NCBI GenBank assembly: GCA_026936105.1 | Contig: JAIXKI010000002.1 | Coordinates: 325,556 to 389,555, forward strand | Origin: Chitinophagales bacterium | Lineage (GTDB): Bacteria; Bacteroidota; Bacteroidia; Chitinophagales; Chitinophagaceae | Direction of reading: 5' to 3' | Length of the DNA stretch: 64,000 nucleotides | In this document: positions 1-8,947 of the stretch, piece by piece | Position numbering within the stretch: position 1 is the stretch's first letter | How the letters are laid out: each line of letters starts with the position of its first letter | Program-made: the position numbers and the translations under genes | The notes under the pieces: model-generated | Told to the model about the DNA's origin: nothing | Database searches by the model: none | What the model saw: the letters and a program-made list of their open reading frames with translations, nothing else

Positions 1-28
1 CTTGTTTAGATTTTTAAAATTCTTTTCT

Positions 29-751
29 ATGGCCGGTTTTCCTGTTGATACTATTCTGTTTCTTGATATAGAAACCGTTCCCCAACAACCATCATATTCT
101 GAACTTTCACCGGAATGGAAAACATTGTGGGATCACAAAGCTTCTTTCCTGCTTCGTAATAAAGAAACTGAAACGGCTGAATCTGTTTATCCCCGTGCGG
201 GAATTTATGCAGAGTTCGGGAAGATCATTTGTATTGGATGTGGACTCTTGTCCGGAAACAGGGAAAACAGAAAGTTTTTTGTAAAATGTTTTTCGGGTGA
301 TGATGAAAAGTTATTGCTGAAAGGCTTTTCCGAAATGCTGGAACGGTGGGCACCATCCGGTGTAAAATTTCTTTGTGCCCACAACGGAAAAGAATTTGAT
401 TTTCCCTATCTGTGCAGAAGGTTTGTTGTAAACCGTATGTCCATTCCCCCGGAGCTTCAGCTTTCTGGTAAAAAACCCTGGGAGGTAAATCATCTGGACA
501 CTTTGGAACTTTGGAAATTCGGTGATTTTAAAAGTTATACCTCTCTTAACCTGCTGGCACATGCTCTTGACATTCCCACACCAAAAGACGATATAGATGG
601 AAGCCAGGTCTGGGAAGTGTATTGGAAAGAAAAAAACATAAACCGTATTACGACTTATTGTCAAAAAGATGTGATAACCGTTGCCCAGATCTTTCTCCGG
701 CTTCAAAATGAACCGTTGATCAAAAAAGAAAATATAGAAATAAAATCATAA
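29..751 (+). CDS. Predicted PolB-like 3'-5' exonuclease
   Basis: A DnaQ-fold (DEDD) 3'-5' exonuclease that stands alone without a polymerase domain. The three exonuclease motifs are visible: Exo I with D13-I-E15, Exo II in the stretch HNGKEFDFP (N119, D124), and Exo III as YCQKD (Y210, D214), with numbering from the ATG at 29. This matches the predicted PolB-like exonuclease family (about 240 residues) that is common in Bacteroidota. The reading frame is open to a TTG at position 2 and may extend beyond the window edge, but the ATG at 29 puts the first beta strand (TILFLDIET) near the N-terminus as usual. Its stop overlaps the next start by one base, so the two are probably co-transcribed. 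The role in DNA or RNA trimming is inferred from the family; the substrate is not known. Confidence 0.85.
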   Translation: MAGFPVDTILFLDIETVPQQPSYSELSPEWKTLWDHKASFLLRNKETETAESVYPRAGIYAEFGKIICIGCGLLSGNRENRKFFVKCFSGDDEKLLLKGFSEMLERWAPSGVKFLCAHNGKEFDFPYLCRRFVVNRMSIPPELQLSGKKPWEVNHLDTLELWKFGDFKSYTSLNLLAHALDIPTPKDDIDGSQVWEVYWKEKNINRITTYCQKDVITVAQIFLRLQNEPLIKKENIEIKS

Positions 752-1137
752 TGGAAAGGATCAATTATTCTTCCGGTGCTATATGGGAAGATATCGTTGG
801 TTACAGCCGTGCAGTAAAAATCGGAAATATGATCGAAGTGACCGGCACAGTTGCCGTTGATGAAAATAATATTCTTGCTGGTGGTGACAGCGCTTATGAG
901 CAAACCCGGTTTATTATCCAAAAGATAGAAAGGATTTTACAAAATGCCGGCGCCTCTTTGAAAGATGTAATACGGACCCGAATGTTTGTTACCGACATTT
1001 CCCGTTGGGAAGAATATGGCAAAGCACATGGAGAATTTTTTAAAGATATCAGGCCTTGTACCACTATGGTGCAGGTCTGTGGACTGATTGGGGCAGAATT
1101 TTTAATAGAAATAGAAGCCACAGCTATTATCAGCTAA
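751..1137 (+). CDS. RidA/YjgF/YER057c-family protein lacking the catalytic arginine
   Basis: A 128-residue protein of the Rid (YjgF) family, whose trimeric members such as RidA hydrolyse reactive enamine/imine intermediates released by PLP enzymes. The fold signature is clear: a conserved helix-rich middle with RTRMFVTD near residues 76-82 and the C-terminal strand FLIEIEATA. In RidA the deaminase-critical arginine lies in PARSCVEV; here the same place reads PCTTMVQV, so Thr104 replaces Arg. Members without this Arg (the Rid4-7 type subfamilies) are not established imine deaminases. The gene overlaps the exonuclease stop by one base (TAATG), so it sits in the same transcript. General fold is certain, function is open. 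Confidence 0.88.
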   Translation: MERINYSSGAIWEDIVGYSRAVKIGNMIEVTGTVAVDENNILAGGDSAYEQTRFIIQKIERILQNAGASLKDVIRTRMFVTDISRWEEYGKAHGEFFKDIRPCTTMVQVCGLIGAEFLIEIEATAIIS

Positions 1138-1138
1138 A

Positions 1139-1500
1139 ATGAATATAGAATCGCTGCGTGAATATTGCCTGTAAAAACCGGAGCAGAAGAGTCTCTTCCT
1201 TTTGGGCCGGATACATTGGTGTATAAAGTGAATGGTAAAATATTTTTACTTACCGGCCTTGATGAAGAACATCTGAGTTTTAATGTAAAACGTGACCCTG
1301 AGAAAGCGGTTTTATTAAGAGAAGAGTTTTCTTGTGTACTTCCCGGATATCACACCTGCCTGCCTGCCGGCAGGTGAACAAAAAAACACTGGAATATGAT
1401 CCTTGTTGATGGTTCTGTTTCTGAAAGATAACTGAAAGAATGGATAGATCATTCTAATAATCTTGTTGCCGGTAAAAAATTCAAAGAACTTCTAAGAAGA
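1139..1500 (+). pseudogene. Decayed MmcQ/YjbR-family gene with frameshifts, an insertion and a stop
   Basis: The remains of an MmcQ/YjbR-family gene (CyaY-like fold, about 120 residues) lie directly after the RidA-like gene. Translated pieces in family order are: MNIESLREYCL from 1139, then in another frame VKTGAEESLPFGPDTLVYKV and the following residues up to LPGYH at 1353, then NKKHW from 1377, and LKEWIDHSNNLV after an in-frame TAA. Three lesions are visible. A small deletion shifts frame near 1171; the sequence there is compatible with loss of one copy of a CTGT repeat. A 20-nt palindromic repeat at 1355-1374 interrupts what would be the ATG of HMNKKHW. A stop codon follows at about 1430. 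The 3' end is uncertain. The many lesions argue against sequencing error and for a true pseudogene. Confidence 0.82.
1355..1374. repeat. 20-bp palindromic CCTGCC...GGCAGG repeat inserted in a gene
   Basis: The sequence CCTGCCTGCCTGCCGGCAGG contains a perfect 12-nt palindrome at 1363-1374. Removing exactly these 20 bases restores an ATG codon and the family sequence HMNKKHW in the flanking MmcQ/YjbR remnant, so the boundaries can be placed to the base. Related words occur in the group II intron (39633-39653) and inside a small secreted protein gene (near 41139-41155). Confidence 0.7.
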
Positions 1501-1553
1501 ATATCGGTTAATTTTATATTGCATTCTATCCGATCAATTAAAATCCTTTTCTT

Positions 1554-2708
1554 TTGTCACAAATACCGATCCGATCAAAACTTCCAGATGTAGGCACCAC
1601 GATCTTTACTGTAATGAGTGGTTTGGCCAACCAATATAATGCTATCAATCTCGGCCAGGGATTCCCCGATTATGAAATGAGCGAAGAGTTGATGAATAAG
1701 GTAAGTGAAGTAATGAAAAAAGGATGGAATCAATACGTGCCGATGCAGGGGTATATGCCTTTGAGGGAATCTATTGCAGAGAAGATCGGGTTTTTATATC
1801 AAACAAAAATTTTTCCCGACTCACAGATCACCATCACACCCGGCGGTACTTATGCTATCTATACTGCATTAACCACCATACTTCAACCCGGGGATGAGGT
1901 GATCGTCTTTGAACCGGGTTATGACAGTTATATACCCAATATAGAGATCAACGGCGCCATTCCTGTTTTGATCAACCTGAAATTTCCCGGTTATGAAATA
2001 GATTGGGATGAAGTAAGGAAGAAGATCTCTCCTAAAACAAAAGCCATCATTCTGAACTCTCCGCACAACCCAACAGGTTCAGTGATCAGTGAAAAAGATA
2101 TTAAAGAACTGCGTTCTGTTGTGGCCGGTACCAGTATTTTCATTATCTCGGATGAGGTGTATGAGCATTTGATCTTTGATGGCCTGGAACATATGAGTAT
2201 TCTTCGCTATCCTGATCTTTTAGAAAGGAGTTTTGTTTGTTTCTCTTTTGGTAAAACATATAATTGTACCGGTTGGAAACTTGGTTACTGCATCTCTTCA
2301 CCGGAATCAATGATCGAGTTCAGAAAAGTTCATCAGTTCAACTGTTTTTGTTGTCATACTCCTTCACAGGTGGCGCTGGCTGAATTTCTGAAAAACAAAG
2401 AAGCATATCTTTCCTTAAGCCACATTATGCAGGAAAAAAGAGATTATTTCATCGAGTTGATGAAGCAAACGAAATTTGATTTGCTGACAAGCCATGGCAG
2501 TTATTTTATCGGTGCAAAATATGATCGTATCAGTAATGAAGGAGATAAGGATTTTGCGATCAGGATCACTAAAGAGCTCGGTGTTGCCGCTATTCCGGTT
2601 TCCGCATTTTACAGGAACGGAACAGATAATAGAGTTCTTCGTTTTTGTTTCTGCAAAAAGAAAGAAACGCTGGAAGCTGCTGCTGAGAGATTGGCCGGGA
2701 TAAGATGA
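1554..2708 (+). CDS. Methionine aminotransferase (class I/II PLP aminotransferase, YbdL-like)
   Basis: A fold-type I PLP-dependent aminotransferase of 384 residues. Visible landmarks are the NPTG loop at 172-175, D200 and Y203 in ISDEVYEH, the Schiff-base lysine K234 in SFGKTYNCTGWKLGY, and a C-terminal arginine in VLRFCFCK. The N-terminal LGQGFPDY and the FGKTYNCTGWK segment resemble the YbdL methionine/glutamine-type aminotransferases that convert methionine to its 2-oxo acid, or run the final step of methionine salvage in reverse. The start is a TTG at 1554 (SQIPIRSKLPDVGTTIF follows); there is no better ATG upstream in frame. It follows the MmcQ remnant and precedes the AT-rich gap. The omega-amidase at 21.6 kb is a plausible pathway partner. 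Confidence 0.88.
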   Translation: MSQIPIRSKLPDVGTTIFTVMSGLANQYNAINLGQGFPDYEMSEELMNKVSEVMKKGWNQYVPMQGYMPLRESIAEKIGFLYQTKIFPDSQITITPGGTYAIYTALTTILQPGDEVIVFEPGYDSYIPNIEINGAIPVLINLKFPGYEIDWDEVRKKISPKTKAIILNSPHNPTGSVISEKDIKELRSVVAGTSIFIISDEVYEHLIFDGLEHMSILRYPDLLERSFVCFSFGKTYNCTGWKLGYCISSPESMIEFRKVHQFNCFCCHTPSQVALAEFLKNKEAYLSLSHIMQEKRDYFIELMKQTKFDLLTSHGSYFIGAKYDRISNEGDKDFAIRITKELGVAAIPVSAFYRNGTDNRVLRFCFCKKKETLEAAAERLAGIR

Positions 2709-3446
2709 TCATCACGTAAAATCAAAATCCCGGTATTTGTTTTCAGTTTTATTTCAGGTACTCTATCGGTTTGTTCGGTATCATTAAGACAAATCTTAAC
2801 TATTTTATTTTTTACAGGAAGACGATTCATTTCATTTTCAATTCAGGCGGCAATATTCAATCAACTATTCAAATTTTCAAAAATAATTTTTCAACCGTAT
2901 TTATTTGTTTATAATATTAATAGTATAATTTTTTTAGAAATAGCTTATTATTATTACACCTGTTGATTTGTTGAAAATAATTTTTATTTATAAAATAACT
3001 GATCTTATTTAACAGTAATTCACAAAGGTTCGGGAGAAATCCACAGGGTTGAAAACATATCCCGCTTCAAAAAAAATATTTTGTAACATCACTGTTGAAA
3101 AAATAAAATTAGGAGTGTTTATAAAAAAACACATCGGAATATTGTGGATATGATGGGGAATAAGCCTTTTAAAATCACGAAAAGAAAATAAAAAGTTCAA
3201 TTTGGAAATTATATAGCTTTTCTTCATGTTTCATACTAACGTTTCACAATAGAATATTCACAAAAGATCACGATTATCCACCACAAAAAGTGCAAAAAAA
3301 GTTGTGGCAAAAACCGTAAAGCACCCAAATACGGATTTTGAATTTCCTTAAAACAAGGCTCAGTAAAATCTGCTGAAACATACCAAAATCAAGGGTTTTA
3401 GCCGATTTTCACCTCCTCAAAAGCGGAAATCTCACCTATTTTATAC
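2709..3446. other. AT-rich 0.7-kb intergenic region with DnaA-box-like 9-mers (possible origin)
   Basis: No credible gene is present here. Lines 2881-3000 are roughly 85% A+T. Between 3016 and 3282 there are four 9-mers within one mismatch of the DnaA box TTATNCACA: TAATTCACA at 3016-3024, ATATCCACA on the minus strand at 3143-3151, ATATTCACA at 3254-3262 and TTATCCACC at 3274-3282. AAATCCACA at 3037-3045 has two mismatches. A GATCTTATTT word at 3001 resembles an E. coli oriC 13-mer start. Roughly 0.6 such near-matches would be expected by chance in this length. This resembles an unwinding element next to a DnaA-box cluster, but strand usage nearby is not origin-like, so it stays tentative. 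Confidence 0.35.
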
Positions 3447-3454
3447 TATTTTTG
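3447..3454 (+). promoter_or_regulatory. Bacteroidota -7 element (TAnnTTTG) upstream of the PPIase gene
   Basis: TATTTTTG matches the Bacteroidota sigma-A -7 consensus TAnnTTTG. Transcription starting about five bases downstream would give a leader of about 22 nt before the ATG at 3481. No good TTG is found at the -33 spacing, so the call rests on the -7 element alone. Confidence 0.4.
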
Positions 3455-3480
3455 CCGTCCTTTATCAAATACAATGTACT

Positions 3481-5643
3481 ATGTCTGTAATTCAGAAGAT
3501 CAGGGATAAATATGCTCGCATATCTGTGATATTGATTTCTATAGCAATGATCGGCTTTATATTGATAGATTATATTTCAGGAAAGGGCAGCGGCCTATTC
3601 AGTGGCAACACCACCACAATCGGTGTTGTGAACGGGGATAAGATCAATGCCGAAGAATTCCGGATAAAAGTAAAAGAGCAGGAAGATTTTGAACAGCAGA
3701 ATCCGCAGCAGTTTGGACAAAGGGATTTGGGTCAAATAGTTGACGCTGTGTGGAACCGTGAAGTAAGCCAGATATTATTAAATAATGTGGTTGGAAAACT
3801 GGGAATGCAGATTGGAACTAAAGAGCTGAACGACCTGATGTTTGGCGCCAACCCACCCGAAGACATTAAAAGACTGGGAACTGACCCCCAAACCGGTATT
3901 TATAATAGCGCTCTGGCAATTCAACAAATTAACGCTATTAAAAAGAACGGAACAGCAGAGGATAAAATCAGATTGAATGAATTTATCAACCAGCTGGAAG
4001 TTCAACGCTTTTTGGATAAGTACAATTCATTATTGGCCAACAGTACCAATTTTCCAAAATGGTTTTTAGAAAAACAAAATACCGATAATAGTTTACTGGC
4101 AAAGGTTTCCCTGGTAAGGGTTCCTTATACGGACACCATGTTTGTTGACAGCACCATTGTTATCAGCAATTCAGAAATTGCAGACTATATCAAGCAACAC
4201 AAAAATGATTTTAAGCAAAAGGAAAGCCGGAGCATTGAGTATGTAGCATTCAATGCCTCGCCAAGTTCGGCAGACACTGCAGCAATCAGAGAACAGGTTG
4301 CCGCTCTGAAACCTGCATTTGACACCATCACGGACGAACATTCTTTTCTTGCCGCCAACGGAAGTGTGATTCCATATTTTGATGGCTATGTGCCACAGAG
4401 TAAAATGCAAATGCCTAATAAAGGCGAGATTATAAGCCTGCCTAAAAACGGGGTTTTTGGCCCCTATGAAGATGGGTCAAGTTTTGTTTTGGCCAAGATG
4501 GTTGATACGAAAGTTTTGCCTGATTCTGTAAGATGCCGCCATATACTCATTGGCACAGTAAATCCTCAGACCGGCCAGGCGATTATGGATGATTCCGTTG
4601 CGCACAGAAGAGCAGATAGTATTGCATTGGCCATAAAGAACGGAGCTAATTTCGATACACTGGAGACAAAATTCTCCACTGATCTTGCCGCCCATGCAGA
4701 CAAAGGCGTGATGACCTTCTCTTCTGTAGATATACAAGGAGAAAATTTTGCCAAAGAGTTTGGACAATTTATTTTATTTGATGGTAAGCCGGGAGATAAG
4801 AAAGTGGTGAAGACCTCATTTGGCTGGCATTATATTGAGATACTCAAGTTTATTAATCCGGAGCCGCAATATAAGGTAGCTTATATGGCCAAGGAGATTG
4901 TTCCTAGCATAGAGACGGATAATAATGCCAACAACCTTGCTACACAATTTGCCGGAAACAGCAGGGACCTGAAATCTTTTGAAGCGAATTATGAAAAAGA
5001 CCTGCAACCGAAAGGAATCAACAAGTTTACAGCCAACAATATTGACCCCAACGCATATAACATTAACGGCATAAACGGAACTGACCGGCAGTTCATAAGA
5101 GATATTTATGATGCAAAACTCGGCGATGTGCTGGAGCCTGAAAGAATAGGAGACCAATATATCGTTGCTGTGCTAACAGAGATCAACGAAGAGGGTACAC
5201 AAAGTCCCGAACAGGCAAGGCTACGGGTGGAACCGATCTTAAGGAACAGAAAGAAAGCAGAGATTTTCAAACAAAAACTCGGACCCATTACCACTCTGGA
5301 AGCGGCAGCAGATAAACTCAAAGCAACGATTGAAACAATTGATAGTCTGCGAATGCAACCCGGCCAGACTGTTTCTATTTCCGGGCATGATCCCAGGGTA
5401 ATAGGAGCTGCTTTTAATCCTGCCAATAATGGAAAGGTGGTTCCTGTTCCTCTTGCCGGTATCTATGGAATTTATATAGAGAGGGTTGATAATGTAACGG
5501 CTACGGCAGTTGAAAACGCTGATATTTCAGCACGCCGTCAGTCGCTTTATCAAAATGCATTACAAATGGCCAGGTTCTCAGATCCTCTGGTTCCATTGCG
5601 CAATGCAGCGAAAATAAAAGATAATCGGTCTAAGTTTTATTAA
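3481..5643 (+). CDS. SurA/PpiD-type periplasmic peptidyl-prolyl isomerase
   Basis: A 720-residue membrane-anchored folding factor. A short basic N-terminus is followed by one transmembrane helix (about residues 14-33, ISVILISIAMIGFILIDYI), then a SurA_N-like chaperone region, and a parvulin (PpiC-type) domain at about 350-457 with RHILIGT and GWHYIEILKF as the first and last strands. The long C-terminal region returns to chaperone-like helices. Homologues of this size and layout (PpiD-like) act on the periplasmic face of the inner membrane during outer-membrane protein folding. The gene is monocistronic, with an AT-rich region upstream and a strong hairpin terminator downstream. Confidence 0.9.
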   Translation: MSVIQKIRDKYARISVILISIAMIGFILIDYISGKGSGLFSGNTTTIGVVNGDKINAEEFRIKVKEQEDFEQQNPQQFGQRDLGQIVDAVWNREVSQILLNNVVGKLGMQIGTKELNDLMFGANPPEDIKRLGTDPQTGIYNSALAIQQINAIKKNGTAEDKIRLNEFINQLEVQRFLDKYNSLLANSTNFPKWFLEKQNTDNSLLAKVSLVRVPYTDTMFVDSTIVISNSEIADYIKQHKNDFKQKESRSIEYVAFNASPSSADTAAIREQVAALKPAFDTITDEHSFLAANGSVIPYFDGYVPQSKMQMPNKGEIISLPKNGVFGPYEDGSSFVLAKMVDTKVLPDSVRCRHILIGTVNPQTGQAIMDDSVAHRRADSIALAIKNGANFDTLETKFSTDLAAHADKGVMTFSSVDIQGENFAKEFGQFILFDGKPGDKKVVKTSFGWHYIEILKFINPEPQYKVAYMAKEIVPSIETDNNANNLATQFAGNSRDLKSFEANYEKDLQPKGINKFTANNIDPNAYNINGINGTDRQFIRDIYDAKLGDVLEPERIGDQYIVAVLTEINEEGTQSPEQARLRVEPILRNRKKAEIFKQKLGPITTLEAAADKLKATIETIDSLRMQPGQTVSISGHDPRVIGAAFNPANNGKVVPVPLAGIYGIYIERVDNVTATAVENADISARRQSLYQNALQMARFSDPLVPLRNAAKIKDNRSKFY

Positions 5644-5669
5644 TACTTGTGTGACCAAAACCAACTGCG

Positions 5670-5700
5670 ACCCCGGGGCTTGCTCCGGGGTTTTCTTTTA
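5670..5700. terminator. Intrinsic terminator between convergent PPIase and corA genes
   Basis: A 10-bp stem (5670-5679 with 5682-5691, ACCCCGGGGC against GCTCCGGGGT, one G-T pair) is followed by TTTTCTTTT on the plus strand. It ends the PPIase transcript; corA converges on it from the other side. Confidence 0.85.
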
Positions 5701-5746
5701 TGATAATATTTGGGTGAAAGTATTATACAGGCGGATCACGTTTGTA

Positions 5747-6862
5747 CTAAAACCATCCTCTTTTTTTAAAGAACCACAGCATCCACACCGGGATGAACAG
5801 CATCATTCCTACCGCAATAAAAAACCCGTATGGACTGTGGAGCCAGGGAATATTCTGAAAGTTCATTCCGAAAATCCCACCAATCACAGTGGCAGGAGCC
5901 AGGAGGCAGGTTACTATCGCCATCACCTTCATTACCTCATTCAGCTTCAGATTTACATTGTTAATGTACAGATCGTGCATATTGATCATCATATCACGAT
6001 AGTTTTCGGTAAGATCATTGGCCTGAACGATATGATCATAAACGTCTTTAAAATATTTGGTAGTGTTATCGTCCAGCAGCTCACTGTCGTTTCGTACAAA
6101 ACCGTTGACCAGTTCTCTTACCGGGGAAATATTTCTTTTTAAAATAATCAGCTCTTTTCTCAGTTGGTTGATATGCCCCAGCGTGATCTTGTTGCTGCTG
6201 TGCACCACCTCTTCTTCCAGGGCCTCAACACGGTCACCAAGCTGCTCCATCACCAGGAAATAATTATCCACGATCAGGTCGAGCATGGTGTAACACAGAT
6301 AATCGGCGCCACGCTGCCTGATACGGCTGTTGTTCATACGCAGCCGTTCTCTTATGGTATTGAAGACGTCCCTGGTGGCATCCTCCTGGAAGCTGATCAC
6401 ATAATTTTTTCCCAGTACGATACTGATCTGCTCCTGTTCTACGGTTTGATCGTTTTTATTATAGTAAAGCATGTTCAAGAGGCAAAACAGGTGATTATCC
6501 ACTTCGTCCATCTTGGGCCGTTGGTTTTGACTAAGGATATCTTCGGCTACGAGCGGATGGATGTCAAAATAATTACAGACCCGATCCACATCTGACTTTC
6601 TGAGACCGTCAATGTTGATCCAGCTGATGCGTTTACTGTCCTTGTAAGGCAAGCAACCCGAAATGTCAGAAAATTTTTTTTCTTCCACGGTTTCACTGTC
6701 ATAATCAAATACGAGTACAGAAACCGTTGCTGCTTCTTCTCTTTTGGGGGCAATGGTGGGGTTTACCGAAAGGATCTCTTTGGTTCGCTGAGTGGCAAAT
6801 AAACCGGACGGATACAGGTACCTGAGATATTTTTGGGGTTTTATTTTTTTTACATTTACCAT
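5747..6862 (-). CDS. corA: CorA-family Mg2+/Co2+ transporter
   Basis: A 371-residue CorA channel for divalent cations in the inner membrane. The large N-terminal cytoplasmic domain ends in a long helix (about 200-310). Two transmembrane helices follow, and the signature selectivity motif GMN is at residues 332-334 in IGGIFGMNFQNIP, just after the first helix. The short positively charged tail is FKKRGWF. Length and layout are those of the family. The gene stands alone and converges on the PPIase terminator. Mg2+ is the usual physiological substrate; Co2+ and Ni2+ are also carried by family members. Confidence 0.95.
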   Translation of the reverse strand: MVNVKKIKPQKYLRYLYPSGLFATQRTKEILSVNPTIAPKREEAATVSVLVFDYDSETVEEKKFSDISGCLPYKDSKRISWINIDGLRKSDVDRVCNYFDIHPLVAEDILSQNQRPKMDEVDNHLFCLLNMLYYNKNDQTVEQEQISIVLGKNYVISFQEDATRDVFNTIRERLRMNNSRIRQRGADYLCYTMLDLIVDNYFLVMEQLGDRVEALEEEVVHSSNKITLGHINQLRKELIILKRNISPVRELVNGFVRNDSELLDDNTTKYFKDVYDHIVQANDLTENYRDMMINMHDLYINNVNLKLNEVMKVMAIVTCLLAPATVIGGIFGMNFQNIPWLHSPYGFFIAVGMMLFIPVWMLWFFKKRGWF

Positions 6863-7079
6863 AAGCCGGTCGGTATTTATTCTTTATAAAATCGTACTCC
6901 CGATTCCCGGTTGACAAACTACAAAAAAAATCATTAAAACGATACCCCAACTCATTTCTTTAGAAATTTAAATTAACCTTAAAAAGAAAACATCTAAACT
7001 GATACAGGACTATGGTCAACTTGCAATGAATGTTTGGTAAAAATTGTATTTTGTTTTTGAATCAAAAGATATTAAAAGC

Positions 7080-8000
7080 ATGAAATTTAAAACAATCTCT
7101 TCCTTTTTCCTTTTTTGTTGCCTGAATCAAACCTCACTGGCACAAAAAGAAAACGGGCGGGAATTATTTTTTTCAAAAGCAATTACGCCGGTAAACAGTT
7201 TTACCGAAGGAATAGAGGGGCCTGCCGTTGACAAGGAGGGCAATTTATATGTAGTAAACTTTCAGCGGCAGGGGACCATCGGAAAGATCACACCCGGAGG
7301 AGAAGCAACAGTCTTTATAGAACTGCCTGAGGGAAGTATAGGGAACGGGATCCGGTTTGGCAGCAGGGGCAATATGTTCGTTGCAGATTATACGGGGCAT
7401 AATATTTATAAGGTTGATATGATTACAAAACGGATCAGGATATTTGCTCATGAAAATAAGATGGTACAGCCCAATGATATCGCCATCACCAAAAGAAATA
7501 CAATTTTTGCCAGTGACCCTGATTGGAAAAACAACAAGGGCTCTATATGGTATATTAATAAAAGAGGCAAGACCCGCCTGCTGGAAAAAAATATGGGAAC
7601 AACAAATGGCATTGAAGTAAGCCCTGATAATAAAAGATTGTATGTAAACGAATCGGCTCAAAGAAAGATCTGGGTGTATGATATTTCTAAAAAAGGAAGA
7701 ATCAGGAATAAAAGATTGCTGACCGAATTCCCGGATTTTGGAATGGACGGAATGCGCTGCGATCAAAAAGGAAATCTTTATATTGCCCGGTATGATAAAG
7801 GGGTGGTGGCCATTGTTTCACCGGAAGGAAAAATGATAAGAGAGATTTTTCTGATCGGAAAAAAACCAACCAATATTGCATTTGGCGGAAATGATGGAAA
7901 AACCGTTTATGTAACACTTCAGGACAACAGGAATGTTGAAAGTTTCCGGACAGATATTCCAGGTCAGGAATGGATTTTAAGACAAACACAAAGAAATTGA
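7080..8000 (+). CDS. Secreted SMP-30/gluconolactonase-like beta-propeller protein
   Basis: A 306-residue exported protein. A signal peptide (MKFKTISSFFLFCC...SLAQ) starts at the ATG at 7080; a longer reading frame from 7044 would bury it. The mature part has repeated propeller-blade motifs such as GPAVDKEGNLYVVN, NGIRFGSRGNMFVADY, NDIAITKRNTIFASD and NGIEVSPDNKRLYVNE, as in the SMP-30/gluconolaconase/LRE-like family of calcium-dependent lactonases. The conserved N-D and N-G positions for metal binding are present (PNDIA, TNGIE). The substrate is unknown. It converges on the ROK gene with only a few bases between. Confidence 0.85.
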   Translation: MKFKTISSFFLFCCLNQTSLAQKENGRELFFSKAITPVNSFTEGIEGPAVDKEGNLYVVNFQRQGTIGKITPGGEATVFIELPEGSIGNGIRFGSRGNMFVADYTGHNIYKVDMITKRIRIFAHENKMVQPNDIAITKRNTIFASDPDWKNNKGSIWYINKRGKTRLLEKNMGTTNGIEVSPDNKRLYVNESAQRKIWVYDISKKGRIRNKRLLTEFPDFGMDGMRCDQKGNLYIARYDKGVVAIVSPEGKMIREIFLIGKKPTNIAFGGNDGKTVYVTLQDNRNVESFRTDIPGQEWILRQTQRN

Positions 8001-8005
8001 TCTTG

Positions 8006-8926
8006 TCAGCCGGCAACTAAAGCAGCAGCGCCAAACACACCGGCACTATCACCGAGAGAAGGCTTTAATACAGGAACATCAACCCTGTTATTAAAAATGA
8101 AGGTTCTTAATGATTTCAGCCCCTCGGTATAAATTGAATCAATATTTCCGACACCGCCACCCACAACGATCACATCCGGGTCCAGGATATTGACAACAAC
8201 AGAAATTGCTTTTCCGAAAAAGTAATGAAGGCGTTCAATTGTTTTTATTGCAGCCTTGTCGTTCTGCCCGGAGCGGTTCACAATTTCCTGCAATGAAATA
8301 TTTTCTCTTGTAATATCCAGGTAAAATTTTTGTAAAGCCGACCCTGAAATAACCGTTTCCACGCAGCCCGTTTTTCCGCAATAACAATCTCCGCCTGATT
8401 CATCCAGAAAATTATGTCCCCACTCACCGGCAATTCCATGAAGGCCATTCCATATTTTTCCGTTTATCACAATGCCTCCGCCAACTCCGGAGCCCAGGAT
8501 GATGCCAAAAACAACAGTGGCCGGAGAAAATTTTTCTTTTACAACACCCCAATGTGTTTCTGCAAGCGTGAAACAGTTGGCATCGTTGGCTATGCTGACA
8601 GGTACCCCTAAAATATTTTCAAGATCTTTTTTCAGTGACCTGCCGTTTAATGCAGTGGTATTGCAATTCTTCATGACCTGCATCAGAGGATCTAAAATGC
8701 CCGGAGTTCCGAACCCGATCTTTTGGGGAGTAAATCCCGATTCTTCTTTCATTGAATCAACAAGTACTTTGATTTGTGCAAGAATATGATCATATCCTTT
8801 TTGAGATCCGGTATCAATTCTTTTCCTGACAATGGGAGTGGTATCATTAAGAGAAGGAAGAATGATACCCTCGATCTTTGTTCCGCCAAGATCAAAACCC
8901 CACAATGGTTCGCCCATATCATACAT
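8006..8926 (-). CDS. ROK-family sugar kinase (glucokinase-like)
   Basis: A 306-residue ROK kinase. The phosphate-binding motif DLGGTK is at 12-17, the catalytic aspartate is D115 in IANDANCF, and the ROK zinc site is complete (H171, C181, C183 and C188 in CYCGKTGCVE). The adenosine-binding stretch VVGGGVGN lies near the C-terminus. Such enzymes phosphorylate glucose, N-acetylglucosamine or related sugars; the specificity cannot be read here. The gene is last in a tight minus-strand run (HXXEE protein, DUF4345 protein, kdsB, ROK kinase) with gaps under 40 bp. The start could equally be the second Met, three codons further in. Confidence 0.9.
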   Translation of the reverse strand: MYDMGEPLWGFDLGGTKIEGIILPSLNDTTPIVRKRIDTGSQKGYDHILAQIKVLVDSMKEESGFTPQKIGFGTPGILDPLMQVMKNCNTTALNGRSLKKDLENILGVPVSIANDANCFTLAETHWGVVKEKFSPATVVFGIILGSGVGGGIVINGKIWNGLHGIAGEWGHNFLDESGGDCYCGKTGCVETVISGSALQKFYLDITRENISLQEIVNRSGQNDKAAIKTIERLHYFFGKAISVVVNILDPDVIVVGGGVGNIDSIYTEGLKSLRTFIFNNRVDVPVLKPSLGDSAGVFGAAALVAG

Positions 8927-8947
8927 TTTACTGGTTCAACAAAAAAA

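Noticed and set aside
3009-3227. 72-codon frame on the minus strand in the AT-rich gap
   Set aside because: No domain, no promoter, and the AT-rich composition explains the open frame.
7245-7766. Open frame of 173 codons on the minus strand opposite the SMP-30-like gene
   Set aside because: No homology and antisense to a well-supported secreted protein.
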